Source of the DNA: Opitutaceae bacterium
GTDB lineage: Bacteria; Verrucomicrobiota; Verrucomicrobiia; Opitutales; Opitutaceae
Length of the DNA stretch: 8,846 bases
Assembly (NCBI GenBank): GCA_031254955.1
Contig: JAIRTK010000067.1
Coordinates: 1-8,846 of the forward strand
Reading direction: 5' to 3'
The position numbers and the translations under genes were made by a program. Numbering within the stretch: position 1 is the first letter of the stretch; every line of letters starts with the position of its first letter. Of this stretch, positions 1-5,529 are shown piece after piece. The notes beneath the pieces were generated by a model. It did no database searches and was not told the origin of the DNA. It saw nothing but the letters and a program-made list of their open reading frames with translations.

Positions 1-137
1 GCCTGAGCTTCTGGGTGAGCGGCGACAATCTCTGGAAAGGCGCCGCGCTCAACGCCGTGCAAAACGCCGAGTTGATGGCCCGCGAGGGCCTGCTCGGAAA
101 GGCGGCGCGCGCAACGCCGTGCGAAACGCCGCGTTGA
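1..137 (+). CDS. asd: Aspartate-semialdehyde dehydrogenase, C-terminal fragment (5' end outside window)
   Basis: Only the last 44 codons are present; the gene enters from the left edge in the frame whose codons start at position 3, with TGA at 135-137. The family makes L-aspartate-4-semialdehyde from aspartyl phosphate in the cytoplasm, for lysine, threonine, methionine and diaminopimelate synthesis. The visible LSFWVSGDNLWKGAALNAVQ, followed by NAELMAREGLL, matches the closing strand and last helix of this family, where (W)VxxDNLRKGAALNAVQIAEL is typical. Trp replaces the usual Arg in DN-L-R/W-KG. Members normally end just after this helix. Here the frame runs about 13 codons further (GKAARATPCETPR) because a 62-bp tandem duplication puts a second copy of the 3' end out of frame. 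Identity is strong despite the short length; the catalytic Cys and His lie outside the window. Confidence 0.8.
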   Translation, partial: LSFWVSGDNLWKGAALNAVQNAELMAREGLLGKAARATPCETPR

Positions 138-174
138 TGGCCCGCGAGGGTCTGGCGCGGGGAAGGCGGCGCGC
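51..174 (+). repeat. Imperfect 62-bp tandem duplication of the asd 3' end
   Basis: Bases 51-112 and 113-174 align at an offset of 62 bases. Both contain AACGCCGTGC, then GTTGATGGCCCGCGAGGG, then AAGGCGGCGCGC, with only a few substitutions and one small internal rearrangement. Because 62 is not a multiple of three, the gene reads copy 2 in a shifted frame and stops at 135-137. Read in the frame of copy 1, copy 2 would encode NAVRNAALMAREGL and end at TGA 179-181, probably a relic of the alternative C terminus. Confidence 0.85.
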
Positions 175-231
175 CGCGTGAGCCGGGCAGCAGACTCTTT
201 CCGCCCCCGTTTTGGACTTGAGCGGCCCCTG

Positions 232-308
232 TCCATTGGGCGCGACGACCTCCGTGCCGTCTGTCGCGGGTGAAATCGGACGACATGGAGGCCGTCCCTC
301 CCAATGGA
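232..308. repeat. 77-bp inverted repeat with 30-bp arms (MITE/REP-like)
   Basis: The arms are 232-261 and 279-308, separated by a 17-base loop. The outer nine bases are perfectly complementary (TCCATTGGG and CCCAATGGA) and about 25 of 30 arm positions pair. Folded RNA or single-stranded DNA would form a long hairpin. It lies about 95 bases downstream of the asd stop, so it could also act as an mRNA 3'-end structure, though no T-run follows to make it a classic intrinsic terminator. The arm sequence looks like a dispersed genomic repeat; copy number cannot be judged here. Confidence 0.75.
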
Positions 309-507
309 TCAATCTCTCTGCCGGAAGTGGTATAAAGCGAGGCCCTTGCTCCCGAAACACGGCGATGGGCGGTTTGCGCGCGGCACAGGCGTAGCATGGG
401 TGCGGCATGGAGAAAACCGGAGCGCCATCGCGGAGGCCTCGGAGAGATATCCCTACCGGCGCCCCCGCGCCCAATGCTCGTTTCCCATGCGACAAAATAA
501 TTAACTG

Positions 508-669
508 ATACCCTTTCCCAGTGAACAGGACCCTTTAGAAGCAGAGCCATGTAGAGGCTTCGCTTGCGAAGCCCGTTGCTGCTGCACGGCCTTTGCTGGT
601 GCACGGTTATCAAGCCGGGCGTCGCAAGCGACGCCCCTACAAAAGAGTGATTTTCATTGGGAATGGGTA
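508..669. repeat. 162-bp paired REP-like element (two GTAG-headed hairpins, inverted)
   Basis: The ends are inverted copies of one sequence: ATACCCTTTCCCAGTGAA at 508-525, and TACCCATTCCCAATGAA on the minus strand at 669-653. Each half carries a GTAG tetranucleotide followed by a perfect short hairpin. On the + strand GTAG is at 551-554 and GGCTTCGC pairs with GCGAAGCC (556-563/566-573, 2-base loop). On the - strand GTAG is at 640-637 and a 9-bp stem lies at 617-625/628-636 with a 2-base loop. A GTAG head next to a hairpin is the known signature of REP sequences mobilised by RAYT (TnpA-REP) transposases, and inverted pairs correspond to BIMEs. No transposase is in the window. Confidence 0.8.
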
Positions 670-813
670 GGAGGTTACGCGCCGCTTCGTTCGCAACGCA
701 GACTTCCAAGTCTGCTTCATTTCTACGCAAGCGTTGCGTGCTTAGCAGGTTTGGTTCCGAGCGAAGCGAGAAGCCTGACAACCTGTGCTACGACCGAGAC
801 AGCGCGTAACCTC
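667..813. repeat. Composite palindromic element next to the 508-669 repeat
   Basis: It begins with GTAG (667-670) followed by GAGGTTACGCGC (671-682), whose exact reverse complement GCGCGTAACCTC is at 802-813. Inside are a perfect hairpin, GCAGACTT/AAGTCTGC (698-705/708-715, loop CC), with a minus-strand GTAG head at 726-723. A second hairpin is ACGCAA/TTGCGT (725-730/734-739). A 30-base segment at 754-783 recurs inverted at 2324-2353. It looks like one or more REP-like units stacked against the previous element; the exact boundaries are uncertain. Confidence 0.65.
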
Positions 814-906
814 AGTGATGACAAAGAATTTTTATCCAGACTTCCTCTCCATTCCCTCTTCGTTCATTTCGTTTCCTTCCGTTCCAAAATAGATTTCCCA
901 CTTCCC

Positions 907-2166
907 ATGAAACCCAAAACCGCCCTCCTCTGCCTCCTCCTGCCCTTCATCCCCGCGCTCGCCGCGCAGACCAGCGACCGCCAGACATGGGCCGACCTCG
1001 CCTATAAAATCGCCGAGCCTGTCCTGCGCAACATGGCCGAGGGCAAACTCGCCCAGAACATGCCCCTCGAACTCAGCCCCGCGTGGGACGGACGCGACCG
1101 GCGCGTCGCCTACATGGAAACCTTCGGACGCCTCATGATGGGCATCGCCCCGTGGCTCGCGCTGCCCGACGACGACACCCCCGAGGGCGCCCGCCGCAAA
1201 CAACTCCGCCAGTGGGCGCTCGCCGCCTGTACCCACGCCGTCAACCCCGATTCCCCCGACTACCTGCTCTGGCGCAGCGGCACCCAGCCGCTCGTTGACG
1301 CCGCCTTCCTCGCCTCCAGTTTTCTCCGCGCCCCGGCGGCGCTCTGGGAACCGCTCGACGCCGTCACCAAGCAACGCTACATTGAAGAGTTCACCCGGAT
1401 GCGCCGCGTCACGCCCGGCTACAGCAACTGGCTCCTCTTCGCCTCCACCCTCGAGACCTTCCTCCTCTCCATCGACGCCCCCCACGACTTCTACCGCATC
1501 CGCATGGGCCTCGCCAAAATCGAAGAGTGGTATGTCGGCGACGGCTGGTATTCCGACGGCCCGCGCTTCGCCTTCGATTATTACAACAGCTTCGTCATCC
1601 AGCCCATGTATCTCGAAATCCTTGAGGTGCTCGTCGCGAAAAAAACCCGCCTCGCCCAAGCCGGTTTCCCCAACGCCGCCGCCAATCTCGCCGCCGCCCA
1701 AGCCCGTATGCGCCGCCACGCCGAAATCCTTGAACGCCTGATTTCCCCCGAAGGCGCCATCCCTCCCATCGGGCGCTCCCTCACCTACCGCCTCGCCGTC
1801 TTCCAGCCCCTCTCGCTTCTCGCCTGGAAGGAGGAACTCCCCGCCTCGCTCCCCGAAGGGCAAGTGCGCGCCGCCATCACCGCCGTCATGCGGCGCATGT
1901 TTGCCCACCCGGACAACTTCACCCCCGACGGCTTCCTCCGCCTCGGCTTCGTCGGCCACCAGCCCGGCATGTCCGACATTTATACCAACAACGGCAGCCT
2001 CTACCTCACCGCCGTCGTCTTCCTCCCGCTCGGCCTCCCGCCCGAGCACCCCTTCTGGACCAGCCCCGCCGAACCCTGGACGGCGCAAAAAGCCTGGTCC
2101 GGCCAGCCCTTCCCCAAAGACAAAAAAATCTCCGGCAACACCCTTCCCGCCGCCAAAAAAAACTGA
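907..2166 (+). CDS. Secreted DUF2264 domain protein
   Basis: A protein of 419 residues that matches the DUF2264 family (PF10022) across nearly its whole length. The family is uncharacterised but helical, and related in architecture to the (alpha/alpha)6-barrel uronyl hydrolases of carbohydrate-degradation loci; the reaction is unknown. Recognisable stretches are RRVAYMETFGRLMMGIAPWL (F73-L84 at its end), GWYSDGPRFAFDYYNS (213-228), ISPEGAIPPIGRSLTYR and GHQPGMSDIYTNNGSLYL (from G350). ATG 907 is preferred over upstream in-frame starts from 751, because it begins a textbook Sec signal peptide (MKPKTALLCLLLPFIPALAA, cleavage after about residue 20), whereas the upstream stretch reads through a repeat element. 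No clear Shine-Dalgarno sequence precedes it. REP-like elements flank it on both sides and isolate it from the downstream operon, so it is probably transcribed separately. It probably acts in the periplasm or outside the cell on oligosaccharides. Confidence 0.85.
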   Translation: MKPKTALLCLLLPFIPALAAQTSDRQTWADLAYKIAEPVLRNMAEGKLAQNMPLELSPAWDGRDRRVAYMETFGRLMMGIAPWLALPDDDTPEGARRKQLRQWALAACTHAVNPDSPDYLLWRSGTQPLVDAAFLASSFLRAPAALWEPLDAVTKQRYIEEFTRMRRVTPGYSNWLLFASTLETFLLSIDAPHDFYRIRMGLAKIEEWYVGDGWYSDGPRFAFDYYNSFVIQPMYLEILEVLVAKKTRLAQAGFPNAAANLAAAQARMRRHAEILERLISPEGAIPPIGRSLTYRLAVFQPLSLLAWKEELPASLPEGQVRAAITAVMRRMFAHPDNFTPDGFLRLGFVGHQPGMSDIYTNNGSLYLTAVVFLPLGLPPEHPFWTSPAEPWTAQKAWSGQPFPKDKKISGNTLPAAKKN

Positions 2167-2240
2167 CTCGCCTGCCCAAAGGCAAAACGAGGCACGAAAA
2201 ACTCACGCAGAGACGCAAAGAACATGAAGGGTGAGACATG

Positions 2241-2403
2241 AAACCCTTTCCCAACGAGATTGTGTCTTCAGGGTAGGGTGGTCTCGCCGAGACCACCGAC
2301 ATTTTCCTAGGGGTATTCACGGCGGTTGTCAGGCCTCTCGCTTCGCTCGGAACGGCGAAACCGCCCTACCGGCTAAAGGGTAATTTACGTTGAAAAATGG
2401 TAT
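2241..2403. repeat. 163-bp paired REP-like element, sister of 508-669
   Basis: The left end is AAACCCTTTCCCAACGAG (2241-2258). The right end, on the minus strand from 2403, is ATACCATTTTTCAACGT. The left half has GTAG (2273-2276) immediately followed by a perfect 9-bp hairpin, GGTGGTCTC/GAGACCACC (2277-2285/2289-2297). The right half has a minus-strand GTAG (2369-2366) followed by GGCGGTTTCGCC, and GGCGGTT/AACCGCC (2321-2327/2359-2365) can also pair. Length, end sequence and inverted double-hairpin plan agree with the 508-669 element, while the hairpin sequences differ. It includes the inverted 30-base copy shared with 754-783. It lies 75 bases after the DUF2264 stop and may stabilise or end that transcript. 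Confidence 0.78.
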
Positions 2404-2617
2404 CACTACTCGCTACTCGCTACTCATCACGCACCACACATCCGCATCTCCGTATCTCTGCGCCTCCGCGTCTCCACGCCTCTGCGTGAGACCCCGCCTT
2501 CCGCCACCTTCCACCTTCCTCCTTCCCTCGACCTCAGCGCCCTCCGTGGTTAAAAAGAGAAAACCTTTAAATCAGGGATAAGCCTATACCTTCAAAAGCA
2601 TGACGACGGCGCGGGGA

Positions 2618-2639
2618 GGGCGCAGCGCCCCGTTTCTAC
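2618..2639 (-). repeat. Single GTAG-headed hairpin (REP-like)
   Basis: On the minus strand GTAG (2639-2636) is followed by AAACGG and a GC-rich hairpin, GGGCG/CGCCC (2618-2622/2626-2630, loop CAG; one further pair is possible with a smaller loop). The arrangement matches the minus-strand GTAGAAA-hairpin at 726-698. No inverted partner with the conserved outer end is seen, so it may be a solitary unit. Confidence 0.5.
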
Positions 2640-2726
2640 TGGCAGGGTTCAGCGCCGGTCAGGTCAACTGTTGAACAGCCCTGGCATTGTCCCGGTCTCA
2701 AAAATCGGCGAGATCAGGGATGCCCG

Positions 2727-2757
2727 ATCCAAAATCGAATCAATCCAAAATCGAATA
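2727..2757 (+). repeat. Two tandem 16-bp units upstream of the operon
   Basis: ATCCAAAATCGAATCA (2727-2742) is followed directly by ATCCAAAATCGAATA (2743-2757). It lies 20-50 bases before the ATG at 2777, so it probably belongs to the 5' untranslated region or spacer. A role as a regulator-binding site is possible but unsupported. Confidence 0.6.
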
Positions 2758-2776
2758 CATCCCCGACGCCCCTGTC

Positions 2777-3925
2777 ATGCGCCTCCTCGCCGTGTTTTGC
2801 CCCGCTGTGTTTTGTCTTCTGCCCGTGCTCGCCGCCGTCGCCACACCCGAGCCGCCTCGGGAACTCCGGGCCTTTTACGGCGACAATCCCGACTATCCGC
2901 GCACGTTTACCAGCAGGCAGGATGTCACGCTCGTATGGGAAAAATCCGCCACCTCCGACCCTGTCTCTTGGGTCATTCTCAAGAAATCCACCCTCCAGAA
3001 TGCCGGCATCGAGGAACTGCGCGCCTTTGCCCGGGCGCTGGAGGCCAATCCAAAACGAAACCGCATCAAGCTCGGCATCGAAATCGGCGTGTTTGTCGGC
3101 TCCAGACTGCGGAGCGGCTCTCCGCCGGGCGGCATGGCCGGCGAGGAAAGTTTTCGCGCGCAGCAACACGTGTTTCGCAAATACACCGACCCCGTGGACA
3201 AGGGCGGTGCGGGAGGAGTGATCGACATCCTGTTCATGGACGGCCCCATCCACCGCTCCGTTTTTCCTCCGGGCGGGAACAGTCCCTTCACCATCGCGAC
3301 GGCATCGGAGCAGGTGGTCCGCTGGATGGAGTGCTTCCGGGAAATCTATCCTGAAATAAAATATAATCTCATCTGCAATTTTTCGAGCTGGGCCTACGCG
3401 GGGACGCCCGCGCGCAACACCCGCGCCCGCGCGCGCGGCGCCGACGGATTCGGGGACTACGACGCCGTCCTGGACACCCTGCCGCCCCTTGCCGCGTCGC
3501 GCGGCGTCCCGTTCGAGGGAGTTACGACCGACTATGCCTTCGACGGCTTCAACAACGAAGGCCCCACCGACCAGCCGGAGCTTGTGCGCGGTCGGGATTT
3601 CCGCTCCCGCCTTCGCGCCCTGCGGGACAAGGTGGCCTCGCTCAAGCTCGGCCCCGGCGGCGCGCCGCTGCGATTCGGCATGCTCTGCAACAGCTCCCGT
3701 GGCACCAACGCCGGCAACTACGCCACCCGCGTGGAACTGCTCAACTACCTTGAGGAAATCCATGCGCTCGGCCTCGTGCCGGACAGGATTACCGTGCAAA
3801 GCTGGATAAAATATCCCGACCGCTGGCTTCCCGAGACCCACAAGGATTCCATGACCAACATCACCGCGCGCATCCTCCACCGCCTCCGCCGCCAGCGCGA
3901 CATTTCGGCGGACAACACACCTTGA
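2777..3925 (+). CDS. Exported protein of unknown family, possible TIM-barrel glycosidase
   Basis: I do not recognise a named family. The product is 382 residues from ATG 2777, chosen because it opens a Sec signal peptide (MRLLAVFCPAVFCLLPVLAA). In-frame starts further upstream, including a TTG at 2687, would add an unlikely polar leader read through the 16-bp repeat. After the signal, short hydrophobic strands alternate with predicted helices: WVILKKS (from 65), KLGIEIGVFVG, IDILFMDGPIHR (from 149), YNLICNF, FEGVTTDYAFDG (D252, D256), LRFGMLCNSS and ITVQSWIKYPDRWLPE (W343, E353). This rhythm and the acidic residues at strand ends suggest a beta/alpha barrel, as in many glycoside hydrolases. 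It is the first gene of a tight three-gene run with an esterase and a rhamnosidase, so a role on the same polysaccharide is likely. The fold and function are inference. Confidence 0.75.
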   Translation: MRLLAVFCPAVFCLLPVLAAVATPEPPRELRAFYGDNPDYPRTFTSRQDVTLVWEKSATSDPVSWVILKKSTLQNAGIEELRAFARALEANPKRNRIKLGIEIGVFVGSRLRSGSPPGGMAGEESFRAQQHVFRKYTDPVDKGGAGGVIDILFMDGPIHRSVFPPGGNSPFTIATASEQVVRWMECFREIYPEIKYNLICNFSSWAYAGTPARNTRARARGADGFGDYDAVLDTLPPLAASRGVPFEGVTTDYAFDGFNNEGPTDQPELVRGRDFRSRLRALRDKVASLKLGPGGAPLRFGMLCNSSRGTNAGNYATRVELLNYLEEIHALGLVPDRITVQSWIKYPDRWLPETHKDSMTNITARILHRLRRQRDISADNTP

Positions 3926-3948
3926 GACATCCGTCCCCGCCCGCTTCC

Positions 3949-5466
3949 ATGCAACACCGCTCCCGCCTCCGCCACGCCGCCGCCGCCGTCCTCGCATCGC
4001 CCGCCGCCCTCGCCCGAGCCGCCCTCGCGTTGACCGTCTTCGCATCGCCCCCCGCCCGCGCGGACATCACGCCCGCCTCGCTTTTTCAGGATCACGCCGT
4101 CCTCCAACGCGACCTGCCCATCCCCGTCTGGGGGCGCGCCGCCGCCGGCGAGAAAATCCGCGTCTCCCTCGGCAACGCTGCCGCCGCCACCACTACCACT
4201 ACCGCCACCGCCGTCGCTGCTGCTACCGCCACCACCACTGCGAACTCGGACGGACGCTGGCTCGTCCACCTGCCGCCGCTCCCGGCCAGCGCGACTCCGC
4301 GCAACCTCGTCATCGAGGGCGAAAACGCCGCCGACCGTGTTGTCATTCGCGACGTGCTTGTCGGGGAAGTCTGGCTTTGCGCCGGCCAGTCCAACATGGG
4401 CATGCAGGTAAAATCCTCGCTCAACTTCGAGCGCGAACGGGCCGCCGCCGCGAACCCGCTCATCCGCTCCTTCCGCGTCGGCGTCCAGTTGCCCGAGACC
4501 CCCGCCGAAAACGCCCTCGGCAAGTGGCTCGTCGCCCTGCCGGAAACGGTCGGCGATTTCAGCGCCACGGCCTATTTTTTCGCGCGCGAAATTCAGCCGA
4601 AAATCGGCGTGCCCGTCGGCATCATCTCCACCGCCCACGGCAACACCGCCATCGCCGCGTGGCGCTCCGCCGGCGCGCTCGCGCGCGAACCCTCCGTCGG
4701 CGCGTGGTGGAAAAAGCAGCTTGCGGCCAAGACCCCGCCGCGTCCGCACCGCCGTCCCTCCGCCTGCTTCAACGGCATGCTGCATCCCCTCGCGCCCTGC
4801 GCCGTCCGCGGCTTCCTCTGGTATCAAGGCGAAGGCGACGCCACCGTCGCCGACGTGTTCGCCCCCATCTACGCCCGCCAGCTCTCCGGCCTCGTCGCCG
4901 AATGCCGCCAGCTCTTCAACCGCCCCGGCGCGCCCTTCTTCTGGGTCAACCTCGCCGGCTTCGGAAAAGCCGGCAACCGCGACTGGACCGGCGTCCGCCA
5001 CCAGCAAAACCTCGCCCTCGCCACACCCGGCACCGCGCAAGCCGTCGCCTACGACATCGGCGACGAGACCGACATCCACCCCAAAAACAAACAGGAAACA
5101 GGCCGCCGCCTCGCGCTGCTCGCCCTGCGCCGCGTTTACGACTTCGACATCGAAGACACCGGCCCCGTGCCCGTGCAAGCCGTCGCCGCCGGCCAGCACA
5201 CCCTCCGCCTGCGTTTCAACCATGCCGGCGACGGCCTTCGCTGCGACAACCCGACCGGCGAAGGCCTGTTTGAACTTGCCTCCGCCGAAGGCGAATTTTT
5301 CCCCGCCACATCGCTTCAAATCGGGCGCGACACCGTTGTCGTCCGCTCCGCCGCCGTGCCCGCGCCCGCCCGCGTCCGGTATGCCTGGCAAAACCTCCCC
5401 AAAGGCGCGCTCGCCAATTCCGAAGGACTCCCCGCCGCGCCTTTTTTAATCAAAACCGCGGACTGA
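3949..5466 (+). CDS. Sialate O-acetylesterase-type SGNH carbohydrate esterase, secreted
   Basis: A 505-residue exported esterase of the sialate O-acetylesterase/SASA family (PF03629), expected to remove acetyl groups from sugars. Visible in order are a signal peptide (1-38, cleavage at PPARA|D), an N-terminal beta domain (LFQDHAVLQRDLPIPVWG), block I VWLCAGQSNMGM with nucleophile Ser148, and HGNTAIAAWRS. Then follow FNGMLHPLAPCAVRGFLWYQGEGD (W291-D297 at its end) and DETDIHPKNKQETGRRLALL with the predicted catalytic Asp375 and His377. Differences from common members are GQSNMG instead of GQSNME and YQGEGD instead of YQGESN; both leave the triad intact. Residues 77-98 are an Ala/Thr-only tract. 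The ATG at 3949 lies 23 bases after the upstream stop and starts the signal peptide; a TTG at 3922 overlapping that stop (TTGA) would give nine extra residues. Neighbours suggest pectin-type acetyl groups rather than sialic acid. Confidence 0.92.
   Translation: MQHRSRLRHAAAAVLASPAALARAALALTVFASPPARADITPASLFQDHAVLQRDLPIPVWGRAAAGEKIRVSLGNAAAATTTTTATAVAAATATTTANSDGRWLVHLPPLPASATPRNLVIEGENAADRVVIRDVLVGEVWLCAGQSNMGMQVKSSLNFERERAAAANPLIRSFRVGVQLPETPAENALGKWLVALPETVGDFSATAYFFAREIQPKIGVPVGIISTAHGNTAIAAWRSAGALAREPSVGAWWKKQLAAKTPPRPHRRPSACFNGMLHPLAPCAVRGFLWYQGEGDATVADVFAPIYARQLSGLVAECRQLFNRPGAPFFWVNLAGFGKAGNRDWTGVRHQQNLALATPGTAQAVAYDIGDETDIHPKNKQETGRRLALLALRRVYDFDIEDTGPVPVQAVAAGQHTLRLRFNHAGDGLRCDNPTGEGLFELASAEGEFFPATSLQIGRDTVVVRSAAVPAPARVRYAWQNLPKGALANSEGLPAAPFLIKTAD
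4177..4242 (+). repeat. Ala/Thr codon tract inside the esterase gene
   Basis: Twenty-two codons (residues 77-98) are GCN or ACN, except for one Val. They are inserted just before NSDGRWLVHLPPL, where family members usually have a short turn between beta strands. The GCC/ACC-rich run is a natural slippage substrate. It should be a surface loop and leaves the catalytic blocks untouched. Confidence 0.8.
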
Positions 5467-5529
5467 TTCCCCCCAAACATTCTCCCGCCCGTGCGCCAAA
5501 CCTCCTGAAAAGAAACAACCCAAAACACC

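Larger units (their letters stand above)
138..906. other. Intergenic stretch filled with palindromic repeats, no gene seen
   Basis: No convincing coding region is visible on either strand. Open frames here have no family resemblance and run through inverted repeats. The stretch holds the inverted repeat at 232-308, the paired-hairpin element at 508-669 and a further composite at 667-813. Between them, a GTAG at 391-394 faces a CTAC at 453-456, the latter next to the palindrome GAGGCCTC (433-440), so a degenerate element of the same type may lie at 391-456. From about 820 to 906 the DNA is AT- and pyrimidine-rich and leads into the DUF2264 gene. No clear -35/-10 pair or purine-rich ribosome site is recognisable there. 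Confidence 0.7.
2167..2776. other. Intergenic stretch with repeats, no gene seen
   Basis: Besides the 163-bp element (2241-2403), this stretch holds several simple repeats. CTCACGCAGAG at 2202-2212 has its exact reverse complement at 2480-2490. Three 7-bp CTACTC(G/A) units occupy 2406-2426. A pyrimidine-rich run of CTCCGCGTCTCC-like motifs spans about 2443-2535. A GTAG-headed hairpin lies at 2618-2639 and a 16-bp tandem repeat at 2727-2757. A near-palindrome TCAAC-T-GTTGA (around 2664-2674) could be an operator, but nothing else supports this. Short open frames here translate to low-complexity Ser/Pro/Arg text and are not believable genes. No promoter for the downstream operon could be assigned. 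Confidence 0.65.

Noticed and set aside
232..308. Intrinsic terminator of asd
   Set aside because: A hairpin is present but no T-run follows and the stem is unusually long; it is better described as an inverted repeat.
49..495. Minus-strand open frame across the asd end and the first inverted repeat
   Set aside because: It runs through the 62-bp duplication and the 77-bp inverted repeat; its peptide is a translated repeat, not a gene.
832..2088. Minus-strand open frame opposite the DUF2264 gene
   Set aside because: No signal, no motif, and Gly/Glu/Val-rich composition typical of antisense shadows; DUF2264 matches on the + strand.
2390..2581. Possible small gene in the second intergenic stretch
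   Set aside because: It starts inside the REP-like element and reads CTCCGCGTCTCC-type simple repeats; there is no ribosome site and no conserved feature.
3745..5391. Minus-strand open frame opposite the esterase gene
   Set aside because: Low-complexity Gly/Ala/Glu text with no domain; it overlaps two well-supported genes and arises from codon bias.
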